Program-made: the position numbers and the translations under genes | Shown here: positions 1-11,700 of the stretch, one piece after another | How positions within the stretch are numbered: position 1 is the first letter of the stretch | Layout: every line of letters starts with the position of its first letter | DNA from: Thunnus maccoyii | Taxonomy: Eukaryota; Chordata; Actinopteri; Scombriformes; Scombridae | Direction of reading: 5' to 3' | Assembly: GCF_910596095.1 (NCBI RefSeq) | Contig: NC_056544.1 | Coordinates: 9,843,155 to 9,907,154, forward strand | Length of the DNA stretch: 64,000 bases | Notes under the pieces: generated by a model | The model's database searches: none | Seen by the model: only the letters and a program-made list of their open reading frames with translations | Told to the model about the DNA's origin: nothing

Positions 1-796
1 AATTTAATTTAATTTTCCGGTAATGTATTATTGTTTTTTGTGTGAAAAAATTAACTGTGAAACATTATATGGACCTATTTTAACGATCTAAAGCTCACGG
101 TCTGAAGCACACGGCGCAGGTAGATTTAGGGTGTGTCCAAATCCTCATGCTCAGTCATGGAGTAACAGGTAAAATCAGCTTGGTTTTAATTGCTGAAAGT
201 ATGGAAACCTGATCACTGTGCTCTCAAAAATGTTAAAGAATATTTGTCAAATATTGTTCAAAAAACAAATAATTAATTTTAATCATGTAAAGAATCATTA
301 ACACAGTTCTCAGGACTAGATCAGCTCTCCAAGGTGCTGATCCTGCTGCTGGCAGCAGCTAGAAGCTGTCCAGAGTTCTTTCCTCCTTTCGTTTAATCAT
401 CGTTTTCATCTCATGTGTTCCTCATGTCATCAGGTATTGATGCAGCAGGAAAGTCGATCTGTGTCTGATCCTTTGTTGTCCGTCTGTTTAATACGTGTGT
501 GTATTGCCACGATTTGGTCAAATAATTAGACAATTTTATCCGTCATTACTAACCATTATGACATGTATTTTTTAAAATATGTTGACATACACAATAATAA
601 TCTTTCATGTTGTAAATCTTTTATTGTAATCTTTTGAATGTATGTGCGCTGCTGCGTGTCCGTGTGTGTGTAACAAGCAGAGCGTTTGTTGACAGACATC
701 ACTCTGGATCAGATAGAAATGGATGCCAAATAACATCCCAAAGTCAGACTAACTGGTGTGTCTTCTGTATAAGTATATATGCTCTGTTTCTTTCAG

Positions 797-3688
797 GATC
801 TTCTACCACTTCTGACAGAGACAGTAGACCTCTATTCACAACAAGTAAATCATTCACATTCATTGCTCCTTTTACATCACTTGTATCAGACTTGTTTGGT
901 TTTTGTTTGTATTGCTTGGTGTAACTATTCAAACATATTTTCACTTGCTGACCAGTTACTGGAATGAAAAAGCTGAATTTATGGATATGAATATGAATTT
1001 ATTCAAAAGAGACCTGTAACAAAACAAGGATTGAGTTCATTTTTTTTAAATCTCTGACCCCTCAGCAACACACAACATACTGACAATCTTAAATAACTTG
1101 TTTTTTATTTCAGTTGACAATTGTGGAGACCACCCTAATGTTCCACATGGTGATGTTGTGGTAACGGAACAAATGTATTTGAAATACCAGTGTCAGAATG
1201 ATTACAAATACGAGGGACCAGAGACAGTGGTGTGTCACAACGATGGTACTTGGTCAAAACTACCCGTCTGCAAAGGTATGAACAAGTCAATACGACAACT
1301 CTTCATTTCAAAAAGTCTATCAGAGATGTTACCTGAACAATTATCCATGAGTTATTTTCTGTTAACTCTGTGCAGAGTCATCCTGTGTCCTCAATCCTGA
1401 TGAATTGGTTGGGAGAGGTTTTAAACTTTCTGGAGTTCAATACATGACGGAAGGAGGGGAGACGTTCATTTCTTGTGGTCAGGATAGTTACAGCTTGTTT
1501 CGATGCACTAATAGACAGATTAGTTTTACTGCGTGTAAGTATATAAATTAGCACTTAATATTTTAATTTACATTAATGCTTTTAGTTTCAGCCTATTTAT
1601 TGTCAGCTATCATGTATATTAACTTTCCAGCATCTGATTCACTAAAAGTATGATAGATGATGAAAAAATGTCAAAGAATACACTATAAGGGAACTTGAAC
1701 TTGAGTATTTAAAGGAGAAGCTGAGCATTATTCTATATTTTTCTAATTGTTAAGAAATCCCATGAAAAGAAAAGAACCAAAACCAACAAGTAATTGATCT
1801 TTCTTATATGTATTTGCCTGTGCTGCTGAAACTTGATATATCTTAATGCACTATGCCACACAGCTCCATTGTTGTTCAAAAACTATTACAAACACATAAT
1901 TGAGCCACAACAATGCACCTGGTGACATGTTCCTTTATTATGATGAACCTGTTCACAGTAGTTTATTTCATGTTAGTCACACATACGATGTCCTGATGCT
2001 CAATATTGCACCTAATGAAGTTATTATAACTGAGGTTCACCAACAAAGAACGTCTCACTCGATACAATTTCCTGTGCCACCTATAGGTGTGTCTATCCCC
2101 TTTCTCTCCTGTTTTTCTGTTTGTTTCAAGTTTGTTTTTATGCACTCAGACAGACTGATCTTCATAACATCACATTGTAGTTATTTTCTGTATCTGACCA
2201 TCACGGTTATGAGTTGGTCCTCAATCCATCAGACAGCGACATGTTTGATGATCGATCCATCGTTTTGGAGTCTGCTCAATCAATAGCTGTCTCTCGACCC
2301 ATTCAAAGGTCCATGTACTTCAGTGAGATATTGTCCTTTACTCCCCCATCCAGCATCAATGAAATCTCACCTTAATCCATGATCACAGATAGAGACTAAA
2401 CTGTCCATGGAAGTCCACCACTCTGTCAGACATCACACATCCAGTCAGCCTAGCTCGCCACAACTCCACTCCACCTCGCATGCCAAAGATGTCCGACTGG
2501 ACAGTTGTTCGCTTGCAGCGTGCTGTCAGGGATATGAGATTTGTTTTCAATGTAACAACAAGGCCAAACGAATCCAACTTTATAAAGACTCCATGTCCAC
2601 CTCTCAAATCCTCCCCTGCTTCCAGGTTCATTACTCCACTTCCACGCAGAACAGAGAAGAGCTGCTTCAAACCTCTTCAGCCTTCACTCGTATCTTCTCC
2701 CTTTGTGTCTAATCTGTCTCATCTCTCTTCTTCTTTCTTTCATTCCAGCATCTTTTCCTCTTTCCTTACTTCAGCCACTACTAATATTGCCCTCTTGGCT
2801 CTTTCAGCCTCCTCTCACTCCATCCATTTTCTAGTGATTTATCCTTCACCCCCCCTCCCCAATCTACACCCTCTCCTCCCCCCAAGCTCCAGGACATTTT
2901 CCTTCCCTGCCACGCCTCCCAGAACTGGCCATCCTGCGTTTCTTATTATAAAACCTATGACCAACAGCTTTTTACCTTTAGCCTCCGTCATGCCCCCCGT
3001 TCGCCCCGTTTCTCACCGTTCTGAACCATACTGCTGTTGTTTGGCTTGCAGCCTACATGGCTCCTCCGCCTACAGATCAATTTTCCAGAGCAGCAACCAG
3101 AGAGGTGAAGACCCATCGTTTGCCAGGACAGCAGCATAGTTTGTAGTAATTGCAATGATTCTGAAGTTTTTTCCACACTTGTTCCTCGTGTCACAGTCCC
3201 CACGTTTGCCCCCATAACCTCACCAAGCATCATTTATGACTCTAAATACCTCAAAAAATCTTTTCATGGAATTTGTTGACACTAAGGACAAATATAGATT
3301 AACACCAGTCTTGTCCTTAAAGAACAGAACTGATTTTCCTCTGTAGGTGCAGTCATGCAGAAAATTAGTGAATCAGACTTTAAAAAACAAAAGTTTGTGT
3401 GAATTAACCTGCCTACTAAAATATTAACTGATTTACTGCTGTTATTGGGTTATTTTTAGGTTGTACTGGTTATTATCACCAACAAGTAAGTGTTATTCTT
3501 CACTCTACTTTTCAAAGAAATAGATTATTATTATCATTAATTAATTGTTTTGTATATTCAGTATTGGATAACACTTCATTTTAACATTATTTTATCCAGC
3601 AGTTTGACAAAATTCAACAGTTAACATTTTTTATTGTCTGTGTTGTAACCAGGGACTGTGCTCGGCACGATGGCCACTTTTTGGATAA
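797..3688 (+). CDS. Factor H-related gene A, 3' part (5' exons left of window)
   Basis: These are the last exons of a complement factor H-related gene; the signal peptide and first three SCRs would lie left of base 1. The exons are the linker (797-844, Ser/Thr-rich), an SCR19-like module (1114-1275), an SCR20-like module (1376-1534), a 26-base mini exon (3460-3485) and a terminal exon (3653-3688, stop TAA). All junctions have AG/GT ends and join in frame. The SCR19-like exon has the spacing of four Cys and the Trp of sushi domains (DNCGDHP... YQC... VVCHNDGTW... PVC). The next exon has a TGGE-like 'EGGETFISC' stretch resembling 'TGESVEFVC' of human factor H SCR20. Such proteins are secreted plasma proteins that bind C3b and surface glycans. 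The last two exons add CTGYYHQQGLCSARWPLFG. If the 1534 donor is not used, the protein would instead end in CKYIN. Assignment to the factor H family is firm; the exact orthologue is not. Confidence 0.8.
1890..3240. other. Coding-like sequence of unknown origin inside the last long intron (gene A copy)
   Basis: Between the SCR20 exon and the mini exon lies about 1.35 kb with less AT than its surroundings and amino-acid composition that looks once coding. One part (1903-2090) reads like a protein segment, GDMFLYYDEPVHSSLFHV, and ends at a GT donor-like site. A second part (about 2480-3139, + strand) holds a Ser/Pro-rich open frame beginning MPKMSDWTVVRLQRAVRDMR. I do not recognise the family. 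It may be a decayed host gene fragment or an old mobile element. It is absent from the matching introns of genes D and E. Confidence 0.35.
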
Positions 3689-3926
3689 TTCATCACCAAC
3701 TGACATCAAAAATCAAGTTGGAAACTTTTGAAATATTTCCACCAGAAAACAACTGCACCCAAAAAAAATTGTATTTGATTTTTTTCAAACACGTTATTGA
3801 TGTTTTTTCATTTTGAAATAAAATATATAAACACAGTGTTAAAGCAGATTGTTCTGAGACTATCAGCTGTAACGTACGACTGGAGCTCTAACACACTAAT
3901 AACATGATCAATACTTTAAATACATA

Positions 3927-3932
3927 AATAAA
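3927..3932 (+). terminator. Polyadenylation signal, gene A
   Basis: AATAAA about 240 bases after the stop codon, conserved in the sister copies. An earlier AATAAA at 3817-3822 is lost in copies 3 and 4. Confidence 0.5.
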
Positions 3933-5753
3933 ATGTTTATGACCTACAATTGTCTGAATAAAATTCTCCATAGAAATTTAAACACAGACTTTTGTATTAT
4001 TTTGTCTACAAACTGTGTACAACAGTCATGCCAGTAAATATGGATATATCAATAAGTATTGTTCTTCTTATATTTATATATGTGAGGCAGCATCACTGCA
4101 GAGTATGCAGACACTTGGACAGACAGACTCACAAAGTTGTTCAAAGTAGTTTAAAACAGAAAGCACAGCTGTCCAAAAACAATTTACAGTCTGTCTGGTT
4201 TTCCATATAAAACCATGTGTGACGTTGTGAACGGAGAATGTGGTGACCGCTGGACCTCAAAAATGTCAATTCAACTTAAATGAGACACAATCTCTCCTTG
4301 ATGACATATTTGTATTTGATTACTTAAAGATCTTCCCCCAAACATGTTTTAAGACAAATAAAAATACTCTGCTCTTAATAATTGTGTCTGATATGATTTT
4401 TCCACAAACATCCAAGTAACTAAAGTTCTTAAAGTTACATCTCCTCCTTCATCCTTTATTACAAAAATCCACAATTTATGAAAATTATTCAAGCACATTC
4501 CTCCATGAAGTTGCAGCTATTCTCCTAAAATGAGGACTAATAATTGGAATGATGTGATAAAATGATCTCATTATCTCAAAAAAAATATTTGTTTAGTCAG
4601 TCTTTTGATCCAGAAGAGTGCAACTTGTCATTGAATCACATAGTTCAGTCTCATAAACTCGGACCAGATGGAGGTAACTCACTCATGCTGTACGTGAGAT
4701 GATGAATGTGAATATTTGAAGGTTTAGTCTACATAAAATTCCATAAACCTTTCATTACTTCACTCAAGCAAAGTATTTGCTCTAGTTGAGTCTCATTCTC
4801 ACATACAGTAACTGTAGAATATCCATGGGGATCTGAGCATCCATCTCCTCAGATGGGTATTGAATGTGTGTGAAGTTCTCAGAAGCAACTGATGGCAAAA
4901 ATGTGTTTTTAGATATTCTGTTAATCCAGGAAATGGTGAGGATCAGCTTGATAAATAGTTTGATCAGGGCAGGCACAAGACTGACCTCTGATCACACCAA
5001 TCCAGTAAATCCTTTTGAAATTTGGACTTTAAATAATCAAATTGATTTTTGTTCAGAGCTCTCTAGCAGGTGATCTGTATGGTAGTGTGGTTGCTTCACT
5101 CTAGTGACAAATGAATCGTTGTCACAGGCCTTTCTGAGACAGATTAACAAATGTGGAATTAATACAATAAATACAAAAAGTGTGCTGCTCTTTGAAGTAA
5201 ATAATATGACATTAAATGAATAGATTTACTGAACTCTATCATCTGAAGTCAGGAATCATTACTGATCACAAAACTGTTCTGTGATGTAAAACAAAATCAT
5301 GTTTGTTAGGAAGCTCATGTAAACAAGATACTCTTGTAAAAGTGACTGATCTGAATCTACAGTGTTTCAAACATTGTCTTTCTCATAACAACAATCATTT
5401 GAATTTCTTAAGTAATTTTAACAAAAGTGCTGATGTAAAGCCAAGACTTTCTGTATGCTTCAGAAGAAGAAAGATTCAACTAAGTGTGTATAATGATACT
5501 GATTTAATAAACCTATAATGTATAAAATGTAACTTAGTGTATATGTGTGTTTTTTCTCCTTTTCTGTATGTGGAGGTTTGTCCAAGTAGCCTATTTTCCC
5601 AACTTTGTTTACGATCCAGCGTAACAGCATGATGTCTGACTGTTTACTCCACAAACATTTTGGGGGGAAAGTCCTAAACAATAATTAACTGATTTGGATC
5701 TGAACTAGACTCTTAGCTCCAATTTTTCATGGGATGATTTCACTCCTGACAAA

Positions 5754-8700
5754 ATGTGCATCAGTTATCTTGGATTTGTTCTTCTGATCTGGTTTCCTGG
5801 AGCGCTACATGGTAAGAATATTGAATACTGTCACATACAACCATTTACATTTGTTAAAAACAAACTTTCTGTAGAATAATTGTGCTTTCTATTTCATTCT
5901 AGGACAAAGCGCACCACAGTCCTGCAGTGCTCCCAGCCTGGATGGTGGTTTCTTCGCCCCAAAGCAAGAGACTTATCCTCATGGAGCACAGCTGGCCTAT
6001 ACCTGTGGTACTGGACGTAAAGCAACAGTGAAGGGATGGTGGGCAACAAGCACATGTCAAAATGGCAAATGGTCTCATGAACTACAATGTATAGGTAGGT
6101 GTTTCCTAAATATATCTACTGTTGTGCGGCTCTATGGCAATGTCAGTCTGTCATTGGGTCCACTATTTCGGTCCAGACTCAGAAATCTCAGCAACTTTAG
6201 ATGCGTTACAATGAAATTCTGTACTGTTCATGGTTCCCAGAGGATGAATCCTTAATGACTCTGATTCCCTGAGTTTTCCCTCCAGTGCCACCATGAGGCC
6301 CACATTTGTGTGCTTGAGTGAAATGTCTCAACACTTTCTTGGATGCATTGTCATGACATTTTGTGCACACATTCATATCTCATAAAAAGTAAAAAGTAAA
6401 AAGTATCTAGAAAAAGTTTCCTGATGACATCAGCACGTTCAGTGTTCTTCTTGGTAAAATTGAGAGTGAGCTTCAACTGTATCAAAAGCTCTAAAACTTA
6501 AACATTTCAATCTTTCACAGTTTTTCAAGTATAAAATGTCTTTCATGAGCAATAGTCAGACGACTTTATCAACCTCTTATAAAAAAGACATGAAACAAAA
6601 CATATAAAAATATTGAATAATGTTTACTGACACTGGTTGTTTAGAAAATTAAAGAGCAAGTCATTTAAATTTATAATATGTAAATATTCTGCATGAAAAT
6701 GTCAAAAACAACTAGATCTATGTTATATATATGTTATATTTGTTGAGTTGTGTACTTACATTTTCCCAAATTTTTCCAACAATTTTCAAATCCAGAGAAA
6801 TCTGTCATTTTAATCAAGGTAACGGTCGCCTGTCAATGACATCACACCCCCTCTACCAAAGAGTTGTGCGCGTATACTCTTGACGCGTTGTGGTTGTTTG
6901 ACAAAAACTGTTATAAATTGACTTTTTTTCAGTTTTAAGCCACATTATCATGATAAACTTTTAAGATCTTGGTCGTTTTTAACTATATCATTTATCATCA
7001 GACGTCTCGATCTCAAGGTATCAGAGAAACAAGCTGAGCAAATGTTAATAGCATCTCAGCTAACAGCCCCTTCCGGACATCCGGTGCCAGCCAAACAGCG
7101 TCAGAGCAACATTGATTTTTATCATGAAACTGCTTTATTCACTGTCTTTACCTTTTTAATCACTGGGTCCATTTCATCTTGGAGAGGAGGAGACCTCTGC
7201 AGATAATTCAGCGTCTAGTAAAAACATCCTGATCGATGAACACTGAAGGAATCATAACCTGAAGAATCTGGTTGTTTAAAAATGAAGACAACAACTTCCA
7301 TGATCCCACGATACTGCACACCTTCATCACACTCCATCTTTGTTATTGTTTTGACTGAGAGACCCCTAGTGACTGAAATTACATATTGTGCGTTTAATGC
7401 AATAAACCTCTATAATGACATTTATTGGTACTATGCTAGTTTCAAAATGGGGTTCCAAACATGGGGTTTGGGACACCCGCAAGAGTCATGAGATGAATCT
7501 AAGCAGTCGCCAGTAGAGAATAAAAAAAAAAAATTGTTTTATTTTTCAGACTTTTGACTGTAATGTTTGCTTCTATATCATGAAAATCTGTATAGTTTAA
7601 CATCTTTAGGCCTCTGAAACAGATAAGGGAACATCACTCTTAAATTGACTGTTCTCAACTTGTGATGAGGGGTTGCAAGTAGATATCACTTCACATTTAG
7701 AAAGTATCTATATTATACATTTATAAAAACGGTTCTGTAAAAATGTTGACTATAGTTTTGTTCTTTTTTTCATCAGATGAAAAAGCCTGCATTCCACCAA
7801 CTATCCCCAATGCAAAATACACTGAAAACTCAAATGGTTGGTATGAAGAAGGACACATAATAAGAATAACATGTGACAAAGGATATCAAGATAAAAACCA
7901 GGATGCCACCGCTGAATGTATAAATGGAACATGGTCCTCTGTGCCGGTCTGTGAGAGTAAGTCTGTGAGATGTGTTACTCAAGTTAGTTGTGAAAACATA
8001 ATTACAGTAACCACAATAATATCTGTGTCTAAATCTGAAACCTATCTCATACATCTGGACAACTTTTCCTCTTCTAAGTTATGATATATTTGTTTATTTT
8101 TACAGAAAGTATCCAAGCATGCGGTGCGCCTCCTAAAATCCCCCACGCAGTAATCATTAATCAGGAATACCAGGATGTGTTTGCTGCAGATTCAGAAGTC
8201 AAGTATGAATGTGAAGATGGATTTACTGTAGAAGGAGCAGACACCAAAAAAACCATCATTTGTATTGCTGGAAACTGGACTACAGGCCCACCGTGCAGTA
8301 AGTGGACAATATTGAGATATGCAGTAATGGAGATACGTTGTATTGTTGTAATAACTACTATTTTAACTAATTAAATTCAAACTTTGTTAAGGACACAGCT
8401 CACGGGGGTCCATAGAACAATAAAATACAATAAGACATAAAATAAATATATTTTAATATAGATGTCATGATCAATGGTAGTAGGTTGATTTTAACTTGCA
8501 ATTTACAGTGGTCCATGTTACTCAGTAAAACACTGGAAAATGTATAATTCAGATTTTGGAATTGTTTGAAATGTTGTATCTATGGCCTATTGGGCAGAAA
8601 AATAAATATAACAAAGACAGTAAGAAAATCTGAGTATTTATGTCTATTCTTGCCTTTTATTGCCTAAAGGATCTAAGCGCCAGACTCAACTTGTATCTGA

Positions 8701-11700
8701 TTGGTCGGCGGGCCTGCTCTCACCCATCATCACATCTGCTTTCATTGATCTGATGAAAAAAGAATACAATTTTAGAAAATTTAATTTAATTTTCCGATAA
8801 TGTATTATTGTTTTTTGTGTGAGAAAATTAACTGTGAAACATTATATGGACCTATTTTAACGATCTAAAGCTCACGGTCTGAAGCACACGGCGCAGGTAG
8901 ATTTAGGGTGTGTCCAAATCCTCATGCTCAGTCATGGAGTAACAGGTAAAATCAGCTTGGTTTTAATTGCTGAAAGTATGGAAACCTGATCACTGTACTC
9001 TCAAAAATGTTAAAGAATATTTGTCAAATATTGTTCAAAAAACAAATAATTAATTTTAATCATGTAAAGAATCATTAACACAGTTCTCAGGACTAGATCA
9101 GCTCTCCAAGGTGCTGATCCTGCTGCTGGCAGCAGCTAGAAGCTGTCCAGAGTTCTTTCCTCCTTTCGTTTAATCATCGTTTTCATCTCATGTGTTCCTC
9201 ATGTCATCAGGTATTGATGCAGCAGGAAAGTAGATCTGTGTCTGATCCTTTGTTGTCCGTCTGTTTAATACGTGCGTGTATTGCCACGATTTGGTCAAAT
9301 AATTAGACAATTTTATCCGTCATTACTAACCATTATGACATGTATTTTTTAAAATATGTTGACATACACAATAATAATCTTTCATGTTGTAAATCTTTTA
9401 TTGTAATCTTTTGAATGTATGTGCGCTGCTGCTTGTCCGTGTGTGTGTAACAAGCAGAGCGTTTGTTGACAGACATCACTCTGGATCAGATAGAAATGGA
9501 TGCCAAATAACATCCCAAAGTCAGACTAACTGGTGTGTCTTCTGTATAAGTATATATGCTCTGTTTCTTTCAGGATCTTCTACCACTTCTGACAGAGACA
9601 GTAGACCTCTATTCACAACAAGTAAATCATTCACATTCATTGCTCCTTTTACATCACTTGTATCAGACTTGTTTGGTTTTTGTTTGTATTGCTTGGTGTA
9701 ACTATTCAAATATATTTTCACTTGCTGACCAGTTACTGGAATGAAAAAGCTGAATTTATGGATATGAATATGAATTTATTCAAAAGAGACCTGTAACAAA
9801 ACAAGGATTGAGTTCATTTTTTTAAGTCTCTGACCCCTCAGCAACACACAACATACTGACAATCTTAAATAACTTGTTTTTTATTTCAGTCGACAATTGT
9901 GGAGACCACCCGAGTGTTCCACATGGTGATGTTGTGGTAAAGGAACAAATTTATTTGAAATACCAGTGTCAGAAGTATTACAAAAGGGAGGGACCAGAGA
10001 CAGTGGTGTGTCACAACGATGGTACTTGGTCAAAACTACCCGTCTGCAAAGGTATGAACAAGTCAGTACGACAACTCTTCATTTCAAAAAGTCTATCAGA
10101 GATGTTACCTGAACAATTATCCATGAGTTATTTTCTGTTAACTCTGTGCAGAATCGTTCTGTGTCATCGATCCTGATGAATTGGTTGGGAGAGGTTTTGA
10201 CTTTGACTTTTTAACTTTGTTAAGGACACAGCTCACGGGGGTCCATAGAACAATAAAATACAATAAGACATAAAATAAATATATTTTAATATAGATGTCA
10301 TGATCAATGGTTGTAGGTTGATTTTAACTTGCAATTTACAGTGGTCCATGTTACTCAGTAAAACACTGGAAAATGTATAATTCAGATTTTGGAATTGTTT
10401 GAAATGTTGTATCTATGGCCTATTGGGCAGAAAAATAAATATAACAAAGACGGTTAGAAAATCTGAGTATTTATGTCTATTTCTGCCTTGGATTGCCTAA
10501 AGGATCTAAGCGCCAGACTCAACTTGTATCTGATTGGTCGGCGGGCCTGCTCTCACCCATCATCACACCTGCTTTCATTGATCTGATGAAAAAAGAATAC
10601 AATTTTAGAAAATTTAATTTAATTTTCCGATAATGTATTATTGTTTTTTGTGTGAAAAAATTAACTGTGAAACATTATATGGACCTATTTTAACGATCTA
10701 AAGCTCACGGTCTGAAGCACACGGCGCAGGTAGATTTAGGGTGTGTCCAAATCCTCATGTTCAGTCATGGAGTAACAGGTAAAATCAGCTTGGTTTTAAT
10801 TGCTGAAAGTATGGAAACCTGATCACTGTACTCTCAAAAATGTTAAAGAATATTTGTTAAATATTGTTCAAAAAACAAATAATTAATTTGAATCATGTAA
10901 AGAATCATTAACACAGTTCTCAGGACTAGATCAGCTCTCCAAGGTGTTGATCCTGCTGCTGGCAGTAGCTAGAAGCTGTCCAGAGTTCTTTCCTCCTTTC
11001 GTTTAATCATCGTTTTCATCTCATGTGTTCCTCATGTCATCAGGTATTGATGCAGCAGGAAAGTAGATCTGTGTCTGATCCTTTGTTGTCCGTCTGTTTA
11101 ATACGTGTGTGTATTGCCACGATTTGGTCAAATAATTAGACAATTTTATCCGTCATTACTAACCATTATGACATGTATTTTTTAAAATATGTTGACATAC
11201 ACAATAATAATCTTTCATGTTGTAAATCTTTTATTTGTAATCTTTTGAATGTATGTGCGCTGCTGCGTGTCCGTGTGTGTGTAACAAGCAGAGCGTTTGT
11301 TGACAGACATCACTCTGGATCAGATAGAAATGGATGCCAAATAACATCCCAAAGTCAGACTAACTGGTGTGTCTTCTGTATAAGTATATATGCTCTGTTT
11401 CTTTCAGGATCTTCTACCACTTCTGACAGAGACAGTAGACCTCTATTCACAACAAGTAAATCATTCACATTCATTGCTCCTTTTACATCACTTGTATCAG
11501 ACTTGTTTGGTTTTTGTTTGTATTGCTTGGTGTAACTATTCAAACATATTTTCACTTGCTGACCAGTTACTGGAATGAAAAAGCTGAATTTATGGATATG
11601 AATATGAATTTATTCAAAAGAGACCTGTAACAAAACAAGGATTGAGTTCATTTTTTTTAAATCTCTGACCCCTCAGCAACACACAACATACTGACAATCT

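Larger units (their letters stand above)
1..8777 (+). repeat. 8.78-kb direct repeat, copy 1
   Basis: The unit begins AATTTAATTTAATTTTCC and covers the 3' half of one factor H-related gene (A), the intergenic space and the 5' half of the next (B). It matches copies starting at 10,611 and 19,392 with only scattered single-base differences and small indels. Gene-free parts are: intron 1-796; intron 1535-3459 (see the coding-like insert); intergenic 3689-5753, AT-rich with no gene recognised; intron 6095-7776; intron 8298-8777. Confidence 0.92.

Noticed and set aside
634-924. Open frame of 96 codons over the linker exon and its flanks, repeated four times
   Set aside because: It merely reads through intron and linker exon; the acceptor, donor and phase fit the linker exon instead.
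4782-4976. Minus-strand open frame of 64 codons (MPALIKLFIKLILTISW...) kept in all three repeat copies
   Set aside because: The copies are almost identical at DNA level, so conservation is no evidence. No splice context or known family was seen, and the diverged gene E flank does not keep the frame.
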